Assembly: GCA_003427395.1 (NCBI GenBank)
Contig: BFEA01000396.1
Coordinates: 1,388,217 to 1,411,798 of the forward strand
Origin: Chara braunii
Lineage: Eukaryota > Streptophyta > Charophyceae > Charales > Characeae
Length of the DNA: 23,582 nucleotides
Direction: 5' to 3'
Shown here: positions 1 through 8,604 of the stretch, in pieces
How positions within the stretch are numbered: the first letter of the stretch is position 1
How the letters are laid out: every line of letters starts with the position of its first letter
Translations under genes and position numbers: made by a program
Notes under the pieces: generated by a model
Database searches by the model: none
The model's input: only the letters and a program-made list of their open reading frames with translations
What the model was told of the DNA's origin: nothing

Positions 1-838
1 CGGGATTGGTGTACTGCGGTGTGCGCTGCTTTTCATCAGGGTCTGTGCACTGCGGTGTGCGCTGCTGCTCATCAGGATCGGTGCACTGCGGTGTGCGCTG
101 CTGTTCATCAGGGTCTGTGCACTGCGTTGTGCGCTGCTTCTCATTAGGATCTGTGCACTACGCTGTGCGCTGCTGCTCATCTGGATTTGTGCTCTACGGT
201 GTTGTCCATCAGGATCTGTGCACTACGGTGTGCGCTGCTGTCCATCAGGATCTGTGCACTACGGTGTGCGGTGCTGTCCATCTGGATCTGTGCACTACGG
301 TGTGCGCTGCTGTCCATCAGGATCTGTGCACTACGGTGTGGGCTGCTGTCCATCACGATCTGTGCACTACGGTGTGAGCTGCTGTCCATCAGGATCTGTG
401 CACTACGGTGTGCGCTGCTGGTCATCAGGATCTGTGCACTACGGTGTGCGCTGCTTTCTATCAGGATCTGTGCACTACGGTGTGCGCTGTTGTCTATCAC
501 GATCTGTGCACTACGGTGTGCGCTGCTGTTAATCAGGATCTGTGCGCTACGGTGTGCGCTGCTGTTTGTCGGGATCTGTGCGCTACGGTGCGCGCAGCTA
601 TTTGACGGGATCTGTGCACTACGGTGTGCGCTGCTATTTGTCAGGATCTGTGCACTACGGTGTGCGCTGTTGTCCATCAGGATAAGTGCACTATGGTGTG
701 CGGTGCTGTTTATCTGGATCTATGCACTATGGTGTGCGCTGCTGTTTATCAGGATTTATGCACTACGGTGTGCACCGCCGTTTATCACAATCCGTGCGCT
801 ACGGCGCACGTCGCTGTTTATCAGGTTCTGCATGCCTA
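1..838. repeat. 36-bp minisatellite array, about 23 copies
   Basis: A 36 bp unit, core ggtgtgcgctgctgtccatc, repeats from the first base to about 838, where copies diverge and stop. The left end lies outside the window. Because 36 is divisible by 3, each reading frame repeats a 12-residue peptide, and all three forward frames plus one reverse frame stay open for long stretches. The longest forward frame is 269 codons at 187-996. These frames are a by-product of period and composition, not genes: no domain, and all frames are equally open. Copies near the centre (200-530) are most alike and edge copies most diverged, as expected of unequal exchange. Confidence 0.95.
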
Positions 839-957
839 TTGACGGTTCACCATCGCTAATGCTGTTGAGGATAAGGGTTCGGGTTTATGACAAAACCCTG
901 ATAGAAGGCTGGGTTTTAGATCATGAACCAACACTATATATTAGTTTGAAACAATTG

Positions 958-1325
958 TGTGTGAACTGTGGTACCTTGGCCCTAAGTGAAGGCTAAGTGG
1001 AACCCTCAACTGCTGGGCACAGTGAGAGTTAGTTATTTTATTATGCAACCAGCAGTTCTCTTGTCGGTCATGCACACTGCGGACTGTGGTACCTTGGCCG
1101 TAAGTGAAGGCTAAGTGGAACCCTCGACTGCTAGGCACAGTGAGAGTTATTTTATTATGCGACCAGCAGTCCTTTTACTAGTCACGCACGCTATGGGCTA
1201 TGGTGCCTTGGCCCTAAGAGAAGGCTAAATGGTGCCTTAGTTGCGGGCGCAATGAGAGATGCCTTCATTTTATTATGAGATCAGCAACAGTTTTGGCTGA
1301 TCACATGCTTTGTGGACTGTGCTAG
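958..1325. repeat. ~117-bp tandem repeat, about three copies
   Basis: The phrase actgtggtaccttggcc begins near 965 and 1,083, and a diverged form near 1,197. The start of a fourth copy is seen near 1,315. Spacings are 118, 114 and about 118 bp. Each unit also carries a conserved ttttattatg block. The third copy is the most diverged. The 120 bp between the 36 bp array and this one is unremarkable. Confidence 0.85.
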
Positions 1326-1552
1326 TGTTCAGACTCAATGCAGTAATGTTGGACTGCGGTAAAATATGGATTGTGCTCAGAGTTCGCACTCAATGCGGTA
1401 ATGCTGGATTGCGGTAAAATATGGGTCGTGTTCAGTATTTCCACTCAATGATGTAATGCTGGACTGCAGTAAAATATGGATTGTGCTCAGAGTTCGCACT
1501 CAATGCTGGGTTGCGGTAAAATATGGGCCGTGTTCAGTGTTTCCACTCAATG
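1326..1552. repeat. 55-bp tandem repeat with alternating two-type (110-bp) order
   Basis: The core gcggtaaaatatgg recurs from units starting at 1,351, 1,406, 1,461 and 1,508 (55, 55, then 47 bp after an 8 bp deletion). Two variants alternate. Units 1 and 3 continue ggattgtgctcagagttcgc; units 2 and 4 continue with gggtcgtgttcag or gggccgtgttcag followed by tttccac. Alternation of this kind is a small higher-order repeat with a 110 bp dimer. Degenerate pieces run on to about 1,660. Confidence 0.85.
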
Positions 1553-1679
1553 CGGTGGTAGATGTCGAACTGAGTTCGCACTTAGAGTGATAATATTACC
1601 CTATGTTCACAGTAAGATTTAGTAATGTTGGCCACTTGGGACATCACAGTGTTTCAGTGCTCACTCAGGCTCAACCTGG

Positions 1680-1865
1680 CTGTTTGAGTGCGCATCCAGT
1701 CTCAGTTTGGCTGTTTGAGTGCGCGCCCAGTTTTAGTTTGGCTGTTTGAGTGCGCGCCCAGTCCCAGTTTGGCTGTTTGAGTGCGCGCCCAGTCTTAGTT
1801 TGGCTGTTTAAGTGCGCGCCCAATCTCAGTTTGGCTGTTTGAAGTGCCCGTCTGGTCTCTGTATT
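1680..1865. repeat. 31-bp tandem repeat, six copies
   Basis: Units beginning ctgtttgagtgcgcgcccag start at 1,680, 1,711, 1,742, 1,773, 1,804 and 1,835, an invariant 31 bp spacing. The array passes directly into the related 41 bp array. A 73-codon reverse frame crosses it, but it only translates the repeat. Confidence 0.92.
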
Positions 1866-2396
1866 ACTATTTGAGTGTGCGCCCATGCGCATCCGTGCTA
1901 GATATTGCTATTTGAGTGCGCGCCCGTGCGCGCCCAAGCTTTAAATTATTATTTGAGTGCATGCCCATGTGCGCCTTGGCTTGATATTGCTATCCGAGTG
2001 TGCGCCCATGCGCATCCAAGCTTGGCATTGCTGTTAGAGTACGTGCCCATGTGTGCCCAAGCTTGACATTGTTGTGAGAGTGCGGGCCCATGCACGCCCG
2101 AGCTTGGCATTGCTATTTGAATGTGAGCCCACGTGCGCCCAAGCTAGATATTGTTGTTTAAGTGTGCGCCCATGCGCGCCCATAATCGACATTGTTGTTT
2201 TAGTGTGCGCCCATGCGCGCCCAAGCTCAGTAGTGCCACTTAAGTATGCGCTCACGTGCGCCCATGATTTGTATTGCTATTTGAGTGCGCGCCTATGCTC
2301 GACATTGCCTTTTGAGTGTGCGCCCATGTGCGCCCACGCTCGGTATCGTTACGTGAGTGCGCCCAGGCTCGGATAGGCTATGTGAGTGTGCGCTCT
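1866..2396. repeat. 41-bp tandem repeat, about 13 diverged copies
   Basis: Units read roughly attgctatttgagtgcgcgc and then a second cgcgccc block and aagcttgac. Spacing is about 41 bp. The unit equals the neighbouring 31 bp unit plus about 10 bp, a second copy of the gcgcgccca block, so the two arrays are one family. A unit near 2,286-2,316 has reverted to about 31 bp. Short frames on both strands are artefacts of the repeat. Confidence 0.85.
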
Positions 2397-2784
2397 GACG
2401 TTCTGATGATTCTAGAACGCACTTCCCGTCGGTATGATGGTTTGGGACGCACTCCCTGCTAGTGTGATTAGTCTTGAGGACATGACTGGATGTCTCTGAT
2501 GATATGACTAGCCCCAACTCCCACTGATTTAATTTATTGCCGATCAGTCTCTGCATGGACAATCGGTCCCTATGCAGATGGTATTTTTCCAGCACATATG
2601 GTATCTGCGCAGTCTAGTTTGCATACGCAGGATTTTGCAATTGGCCTCTGCATAGATAACACATTGTTGATCAGTCCTCTACAGTGACGATACTGGCAGT
2701 TCAGTCCTCTTATTCTAGTCCACTCGCTGCAGAGATACTCATATGACGTTGCTATAATGAGCTGCTGAGCTGCTGAGTTGCTGA
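2397..2784. other. No gene seen; degenerate repeat-like spacer
   Basis: This holds weak echoes of a ~40 bp unit near 2,400-2,480 (two acgcactyccyg blocks) and a short gctgctgagct repetition near 2,758-2,780. A reverse frame of 100 codons at 2,293-2,595 starts inside the adjoining array and shows no recognisable domain. I see no RNA gene here. Confidence 0.6.
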
Positions 2785-3052
2785 TCAGCCGGTCCCATCC
2801 AGGCGGGCCCCATACCGAGGTGGTTGCTGTTCAGGCGGGCCCGTATATCGAGTTTGATTGCTGTTCGGCCGGGCCCATTCAGGCGGGCCCCTATATCGAG
2901 TTGTTGCTGTTCAGTCGGGCCCATTCAGGCGGGCCCCTATATCGAGTTGTTGCTGTTCAGCCGGGTCCATTCAGGCGGGCCCCTATACTGAGTTGATTGC
3001 TGTTCAGCGGGACCCATTCAGGCGGGCCCCTATATTGGGTTGGTTGCCACCA
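2785..3052. repeat. 46-bp tandem repeat with paired GGGCCC sites
   Basis: The block aggcgggccc starts at 2,801, 2,833, 2,881, 2,927, 2,973 and 3,020. The last four spacings are 48, 46, 46 and 47 bp; the first, 32 bp, has lost part of a unit. Most units hold two gggccc palindromes about 14 bp apart, then ctatatcgagttgttgctgt. Open frames across it simply translate the repeat. Confidence 0.9.
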
Positions 3053-3074
3053 GTTTGGCTAGAGGGTCTATTGA

Positions 3075-4300
3075 GGTGCTGTCCTCTCTGATCCCATCGA
3101 GTTGGGTTATTTTTCCGAGTTGCTGATATCCCCCTTTATCACCAAGACACCATTGTTTGGTGTAACCACTTGTCAGGAGCATTCTACCTTACTTTGCAGA
3201 TTGGTCAAACTGGCTCCTCAACATGAGACAACCCCTGCATGGGGTTAGCTGGTTGAGAAGTTTTGTTATCGACACATTGGATATCAGAGCTTCGTCATTA
3301 GGGCCAATGAGTCTCCCACATCGAGATACACGTTGGTGATCACTTATCACGTGAGGGATGCTGGGCAAGGAATAAAGGGAGTCACCTATGACCGGATTGT
3401 TGACTATATCTTCCACAGGGAGAGTTACTGGAGGGAGCACTAGTTACATGTGGTGTTTCCCCAGGTCCCCTTTGCACCAGGTGGTGCTCTCTTTGACTTT
3501 GATGGCTGTAATCCAAAACCGGTGAGCAGAGGTGGCAGCAAGGAAAAGAGGCGTCAGGATAGGAGGATAAGGAGCGAGGTGGCCAGATCCGGGATACCTA
3601 TTACCACCTGTTTACAGAGGTCAGAGACAGACGAGTCAGACCAAGAGCCTTGTTGCGTGAGCGATGTTGACTTGGGGGACTATTTTGACTGGGATACTCA
3701 CAGGGATTGAGCACGCTTGAGTCGGAGCACATTCAGGGGCATCTTATGACATTGGTCACCAGAGTGAGACACATGCGGAAGGCAGCCTTACGACGGGTTG
3801 CTTACTTCTTGGCACGATACCTGCTTGAGGGTGATTGATTCAGGCATTACATGTCAGGAGGACCCAAGTCAGAGGAGGTAGCCGGCCCTTTAAGGAGGAA
3901 GGGACCAGTCTCATATCTTGGGGATGGCTACAGTCATTTGGTGGGAGCAGACTTCGTGATATAGGCTTTTCGGAAGCCACTCAATTGAGACCGTTTTCTA
4001 GAGGTTTCGTATGATTACATCTACGGCAAGGGACGGATTGAGATCTTGATTGGTGCCACTGACAACATTTCCCTCGCTGAGGAGTTGTACCTCCGGAGTG
4101 TCGCGGACGAGGAGATGGCGAGATGTATGGCATATATCAGCAAGATCGATCCTTTGGCATCTTTTGATATCAACTATGTGGTCCTAGAGTCGATAGCCAC
4201 TCATGTTCTCAATGATGAGAAGGAGCAGCGTGTACCAGATACGGAGTCCCAGACAGTCGAGCCCACTTATGAGGGGGTACCACTCGTTGTTATTGACTAA
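3075..4300 (+). pseudogene. Unrecognised coding-like sequence in two frames, upstream of element A pol
   Basis: I do not recognise this protein. One frame runs 3,075-3,710 with stops at 3,246, 3,441 and 3,708. The next frame (3,707-4,300) continues with stops at 3,836, 3,962 and 3,986 and a clean last segment from 4,046 to 4,300. The translation has protein-like composition, including a basic Lys/Arg stretch (EKRRQDRRIR, about 3,541-3,570), an acidic segment (DVDLGDYFDWD) and a helical tail (SLAEELYLRSVADEEMARC). It lies in the gag position relative to element A pol, same strand, with a 560 bp gap. It may therefore be a diverged gag-like ORF or a captured host gene. The stop at 3,836 follows GD, where Trp would read well. 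Confidence refers to it being decayed coding sequence, not to function. Confidence 0.45.
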
Positions 4301-4861
4301 GGCTCGTATCTTCTAGTCACTGAGATGTATTATGACATTATTATGATTTATCAGTGACTGCAGCCCCTCCCTTATGGCTGCTTCCTGCATTCTTTGTGTA
4401 CTACTCTTCAGTCTCGTGTCTCTTGTCATGCTCTTGCAGAGTCTGGTTTCTGGTCTTTTCGCCCTCTCAATGTCATTTGATTTGTGATGCATGTTCTGCA
4501 ATGCATCGAATGTCTATGCATGAGTTAACAAGTTGTTTATCACTCCTTACTATAACAGGTTACACTCAAGGCTACTTGAAGGACTCCTGGATAATAGGGA
4601 CTTCGTTGACCTTGAATCTAACCTTTATACAGGGTCAGGTGCAGACGATAAAACCGAACGCCTCACTCTAAGCCGTGTCGTCGTTGGCAGGAGGGATAAA
4701 CCTGACTACTCGACTGTGTGACAAAGGCTGCTTGTGAATTCACTTCTAATTTTCCTAAAACTTTCCAAAATCCTGCGTGACAGCCTGCCAGTCTACCAAC
4801 CCACTGCACTCGGCCGGGGGAGGGACATCGAACCAGGCCCTGGAAACGGTGGGGGCGCGAC
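4301..4861. other. No gene seen between the unknown ORF and element A pol
   Basis: Several short frames occur, up to 105 codons at 4,354-4,671, but none shows a domain and they overlap in different phases. By position this stretch should encode protease and the N-terminal two thirds of RT of element A. None of that is visible, so it is probably replaced or deleted. Phase changes from frame to frame near 4,860, where recognisable RT sequence begins. Confidence 0.55.
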
Positions 4862-5480
4862 AACGCGTCCTCAGTTTGTGACTAAGATGAGGTCCTCCTT
4901 AGGGATGATCGATTACTATCGCAATTTTGTGAAGAACTATAGCATAGTTGCCGGCCCTTTGACGAACCTGACTCGCCTTGACACCCTATGGGAGTGGACA
5001 AGCAGGTGCGAGGCTACCTTTAGACATCTAAACATCTAAAGCATGCACTTACGCACCATGAGGTCTTGAAGCTTCTTGATCCTAACATGCCGTTTAGAGT
5101 AACCACGGATGCTTAGCCAATATGACATAGGCATCGTGCTCATGCAGTAGGAGGGGCCAAAGTTGAGGCCAGTATGGTACATGTCCACAAAAATGCCCTC
5201 TCAAAAGTGTGTCAAGTCCACCTATGAGAAGGAGCTCTATGCGATCTATAAAGCGCTAACCCATTGGAGGCACTACCTCATAGGTCGCTTCTTCTACGTC
5301 AGGACAGATCATCAGACCCTGTAATGGATGAAGACTCAACCGGTACTCTCCGACGCTCTGAAGCGTTGGATCGAAGTCATTGAGCAGTATGACTTTGAAA
5401 CCCAGTACATCAAGGGGGAGTGCAACAAGGTTGTTGATGCGCTGTTGCGTAGGCCAAACTTTCTTGGTACGCTGGTCACT
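4862..5480 (+). pseudogene. pol: Element A pol fragment: end of RT and RNase H
   Basis: Encodes the end of reverse transcriptase and the RNase H that degrades the RNA strand during reverse transcription. The RT connection motif reads LGMIDYYRNFVKNYS (about 4,898-4,942), matching the LGxxxYYRxFI block of gypsy elements. RNase H residues are visible: Asp in TTDA (about 5,105), Glu in YEKEL (5,225), Asp in RTDHQTL (5,302) and Asp in VVDALLR (5,434). The reading frame is broken near 5,031 by an 8 bp tandem duplication, shifts back near 5,114 by one extra base, and has stops at 5,148 and 5,322, the latter at the Gln of TLQWM (CAA to TAA). The enzyme cannot be made. Identity as a gypsy RT/RNase H is secure. 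Confidence 0.9.
5024..5039 (+). repeat. 8-bp tandem microduplication causing a frameshift
   Basis: The octamer acatctaa occurs twice in a row (5,024-5,031 and 5,032-5,039). Counting only one copy keeps the RT frame continuous into the RNase H segment that begins with His-Ala-Leu-Thr-His-His. The duplication therefore accounts for the frame break here. Confidence 0.8.
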
Positions 5481-6823
5481 GAATTTGGGCTTGTGGACAA
5501 TGTTACTCAGTCTTTGGTGGAAGCCTATCGCGAGGACCCGTTTATGACCGAGATCATACACAGACTCGAGGCAAAGGACAGACTTCTGTCGAGTTTGAGT
5601 TGGTCAACGACCTGCTGTTCCTTCAGAAGGTGGGGAATAAGCGTTTGTGTTCCAAACCGGGAGTCTTTGCGTAGTTTATTTTTAGGCGAGTGTCATGATG
5701 CCACCGAACTTTTTGGATATAGGAAGACTGCAGCAAATCTGTTGCAGCGGTTTTGGTGGCCCACACTAATGAGAGATGCGATGTACGTGGAGACTTGTCG
5801 GGTGTGCCAGAGAGACAAACCACGTACATATGTCCATGTCATTGTGAATAAACTTAGTAAGTATGTTAGGTTGGTCTCAATGCCTGCTACAGGCAAAACC
5901 GAGTATGTAATAAAGTTGTTTAAAGAGAACTGGGTCAAAGACTTTGGGCTTCCAAAGTCCACTGTAAGTGACCGGGATGTCCGATTCACTAGTCAGTTGT
6001 GGAGGGCTGCAATTGCTGTACAAGGAAGACAATTGCAGATGACTTCTGGGAACCTCCCAGAGGCAAACGACAAGCGGAGCAGCTGTACCGCGATGTACAA
6101 CACTTGTTGAGGCACTACATAAAGCCCAAGCAGGTGGACTGGGATGAGAAACTTGCTCTCATTGCCAGCCTATACAACAATGTTGTACACAGCACAACAG
6201 GGGTAAGTCTTAATAGCCTGCTACTGACTTTTAAGCCTAGATTGCCTCTAGAGTTCCTGCTACCTGAGAATCAACCGACAGCTATAACTGGAACGTTAGA
6301 ATTTGCTTATCGGTATGAGCAGTTGATGCAGCAAGCGGTAGAACAGATGCACGAAGCCCAGGCGGCGATGATAGAGTCTGAGAACAAGCACCACCGCCCA
6401 TTTACATTTCAGGTAGGGGATAGAGTTAGGGTTAAATCCTCAGAACTGGGACAGGAGCACGAGATATCCCGCAAGCTCATGCCATAGTACTTTGGACCTT
6501 GGGAGGTTCTGGATATTGTCGAAGAGGATTCGGATAGGCCATCATATGTAATTCGGATCCCTGGTCATCGTCGCACTTACCTTGTCTTCCATGCCTCTAA
6601 GCTTGCACCATTTTCCATGGACCACAGAGAAATGTCGGTTCCAAGACCAACATGTAGAGGACGTCCTTCGAAGCCGAAGCTGCAGTACCGAGTTTGGTTC
6701 AGGCATCACATTGATCCAAAGGAGGACAAATGGTTCACTCGAGAGGAAATGATGCAGACCGCTCCACAGGTTGTTGCTCATTATGAGAAGTCACTGCGGA
6801 AAGGAAAGTGCAGAATTGAGTAA
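5481..6823 (+). pseudogene. pol: Element A pol fragment: integrase, GPY module and chromodomain-like tail
   Basis: Integrase inserts the retrotransposon cDNA into host DNA. The zinc-binding N-terminus has CHD (first His) and CRVCQRDK (Cys pair, about 5,794-5,817), but the second His is Leu (ATELFGYRKT). After DKPRT the sequence jumps at about 5,828 to VIVNKLSKY, so the segment with the first catalytic Asp is deleted. The second Asp survives in VSDRDVRFTS (about 5,970). The catalytic Glu region (QAEQL) is reached only after a one-base deletion near 6,068. A TAG at 6,485 precedes YFGPWEVLDIV, the GPY/F module. The C-terminus (about 6,690-6,800, with KWFTREEM and APQVVAHYE) resembles a chromodomain, which in chromoviruses directs insertion to marked chromatin. 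Two offsetting frameshifts near 5,580 and 5,643 leave about 20 out-of-frame residues in an apparently open frame. Non-functional. Confidence 0.88.
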
Positions 6824-6852
6824 TCAAACTTCTCGAAGGACTGTTGAAGTAT

Positions 6853-6863
6853 AGAGGAGGGAA
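6853..6863 (+). other. Candidate polypurine tract of element A
   Basis: AGAGGAGGGAA lies 30 bp after the element A stop codon and is followed directly by TG at 6,864. A polypurine tract immediately before TG is where plus-strand DNA synthesis starts at the edge of the 3' LTR. No matching LTR copy for the sequence right after it was found in this window. Confidence 0.5.
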
Positions 6864-7360
6864 TGCGAGGCTTAAGGCCTTGATCTGCCCTACAGGGCCC
6901 TATTTTCTGTACAGTCGGCCTCCCTAAGTGAAGGTAGGCCCAACCCAGCGCCTACAAACCTATTTTTTGGGTCACCACACAACTGGGTAAATTCAGGCAG
7001 TTATGCATCGCCAGTTGGTTGAGAGCGCTCAGGCCCAGGCTTCCTTTTTCGTATGCAACGAAGGCAGGCCCTGGGCCAGATATGCAACATGGACCGAACA
7101 CACGCCGAGGACAATTGGACAAGGGCAACCACCAGAGGCCCAGGGCCTGATTCGTTTGGTATGGGGCACAACCTTTCTGGGCCTACCGGAAGCTTCTGGG
7201 CGGGGGCCCAGCGCAGCAAGGCATTACGCAACAGACAGGCAATTTCCATTTAGGAAGGTGTCTGCTCACGCATTCGACATTCAAGCACTGGCTGCATGTT
7301 GCGCAAGCTCTGTTGCGCTATACGCTGGCCAGCGCTCACGCGCTCACGGTGTCAGGGGCG
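6864..7360 (+). other. No gene; possible first part of element A 3' LTR
   Basis: This begins with TG after the polypurine tract and shows no protein domain. Overlapping frames up to 216 codons (7,003-7,653) run through it and on into the direct repeat. They are open in several phases at once because of high GC content and show no family resemblance. The stretch contains several cagggccc/gggcccag blocks. It may be the 5' portion of an LTR that continues into the repeat at 7,361, or flanking DNA. Confidence 0.4.
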
Positions 7361-7861
7361 TGGTGTCTCGACCCTTCGTTGTACCAGGCGCTACCTCCTC
7401 AATGTGGCAGGCGTCTGCTTCTCTGTATGTGTGTCAGACTTGCCAAGGCCCGTTATTGGATCGGTCCAACAGGTCGTCACACCGGAAAAGGGGTGGAGTA
7501 CGACAGGATCCCACCATCGACCCAATCAGACTCAGCGCTCTACTGAACTGCAGGGCACTGCCAGGTCTATGGCCGCCGCCATCCAGGGACGCGAGGGTGG
7601 CGGTGAGGAAGCGATGTTCTCTACAGCACATCGACCCCCTTTTTCCAAATTGAGGGCAGTGTGCATAGGCCAAGCGGTAGCAGTCGAGTAAGGACTGAAG
7701 GAAAGAAAAATAAAAGAGGAAATTCAAAAAGAAAGAGAGGGGAAAAACGAGAGAAGAGCACGTAGTGAGCCTGCACTCAGAATCGAATCGTTATTTTCAC
7801 ATGAGTTATCTAAGTGTCGTCGGGCTGCAGCGGCGCTACGTTTCCTTTCTTTTCCTTTCCC

Positions 7862-7896
<35 letters not shown>

Positions 7897-7910
7897 TAGT
7901 CGTCTTTTAA
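7361..7910 (+). repeat. Direct repeat copy 1; candidate 5' LTR of element B
   Basis: The sequence from tggtgtctcgaccc to the TTA microsatellite recurs at 21,550-22,150 in the same orientation. By eye it is roughly 85-90 percent identical, with an indel of about 20 bp and a longer microsatellite in copy 2. It begins with TG at 7,361, where similarity to copy 2 starts abruptly. Copies bracket element B gag and pol in the order expected of LTRs, and a primer-binding-like site follows at 8,037. Against this, no 5 bp target duplication is visible and the 3' boundary is blurred by the microsatellite. The alternative is two independent copies of an LTR belonging to the element A family. Confidence 0.75.
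7864..7896. repeat. (ATT)n microsatellite
   Basis: About eleven att triplets close the conserved part of direct repeat copy 1. The corresponding place in copy 2 (22,067-22,143) has a longer, mixed att/attctt tract, so the microsatellite was probably in the ancestral repeat and has changed length since. Confidence 0.95.
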
Positions 7911-8036
7911 GCATTGTTCCCCTCTGTCATTTCACGGAGGACGAATGGTCTGCTTTTGAAATTGGTGAAAGTTTATGGGTGGCCTAGTTTACCCGACTTT
8001 CCCGTTTTAGTCGTTCCGAGCTTGACCGGTAAGGCA

Positions 8037-8045
8037 TGGTATCAG
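8037..8045 (+). other. Candidate primer-binding site (initiator Met tRNA type)
   Basis: TGGTATCAG follows CA directly at 8,035-8,036. Plant LTR elements commonly use TGGTATCAGAGC, complementary to the 3' end of initiator methionine tRNA, just after the CA that ends the 5' LTR. Nine contiguous bases match and then the sequence departs. If real, the 5' LTR of element B would be 7,361-8,036. A nine-base match has a modest chance of arising at random in a window this size. Confidence 0.4.
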
Positions 8046-8604
8046 GCCCAAAATGAGAGCACGCGCGACCGTATCGGTAGGAGGCTCATCACCTTGCAAG
8101 AGGTCATGAGTCTCCTCCTTGCCATCGGACACGGGTACCCTTCAGGGGTAGTCCGTTGGTCCTCTTCAAAGGAAGGGGAGTGGTCGTCGGTATCCCGTTA
8201 TGAGACCATCGCGACGGGCCTATGGTTCACTTTACTTCGACAGGCGACCGACGGCGTACGACCTCACGTTTTTCCTTTTCCTTCATTTATTGGTCTTACT
8301 AAATTTTGGAAAGCAATTTTAATTTACGGAATTCTAGAAGGGTATTTGAATCCCTCAATCAGAGCGAGGGGATTGCGGTAAGCAACGATCCTATGAAGGG
8401 GTGAGGGAGATAAGCATTTGGCTACTCGGGCATGAGCGATCTCGTTGCGCCGGAAACTAGCGAACCGAGGAGAGAGGGCTAAGCGGCGTAGTGAGTGTAC
8501 GAAAGATCGTTTGTGTGCACATGCACATGCTCGGAGTGTTCAGTCATGGCTACTTTAGGGTCAGCAATCTGGTAGCGTATACTATTTGTTAGAGGGGCTC
8601 GGCC
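8046..8604 (+). other. Untranslated leader of element B; no gene seen
   Basis: A 155-codon frame starting in the preceding sequence (7,914-8,381) crosses this stretch but shows no recognisable motif and carries no paired homologous frame. The remainder to 8,604 has stops in all frames. Position between the candidate primer-binding site and gag fits a retrotransposon leader, where packaging signals usually lie. I cannot identify one. Confidence 0.4.

Larger units (their letters stand above)
4862..6826 (+). mobile_element. Element A: Ty3/gypsy (chromovirus-like) retrotransposon remnant
   Basis: The domain order is RT C-terminus, RNase H, integrase, GPY module, chromodomain-like tail, all on the plus strand. 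That order, with integrase after RNase H, defines Ty3/gypsy. The N-terminal RT, protease and a recognisable gag are absent. The coding sequence is broken by several frameshifts, stops and at least two internal deletions. Downstream, a polypurine tract ends at 6,863 and is followed by TG, the expected start of a 3' LTR. No convincing 5' LTR was found. Confidence 0.85.

Noticed and set aside
1-838. CRISPR-like array
   Set aside because: There are no unique spacers between repeats; the units are contiguous, and the window is eukaryotic in character.
187-996. 269-codon open frame at the left end
   Set aside because: It translates the 36 bp minisatellite; all other phases are open as well and no domain is present.
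3276-3290. Primer-binding-like ggatatcagagc near the unknown ORF
   Set aside because: It differs from TGGTATCAGAGC at the start, lies inside a coding-like frame, and no LTR end precedes it.
4775-4865. tRNA-like phrases (accaacccactgcactc, atcgaacca)
   Set aside because: The A-box-like and B-box-like parts are in the wrong order for either strand.
7003-7653. 216-codon plus-strand frame
   Set aside because: It overlaps other long frames in GC-rich DNA, crosses into the direct repeat and has no family resemblance; copy 2 of the repeat does not preserve it as a start-to-stop gene.
7914-8381. 155-codon frame before element B gag
   Set aside because: No recognisable domain, and it lies where a non-coding leader is expected.
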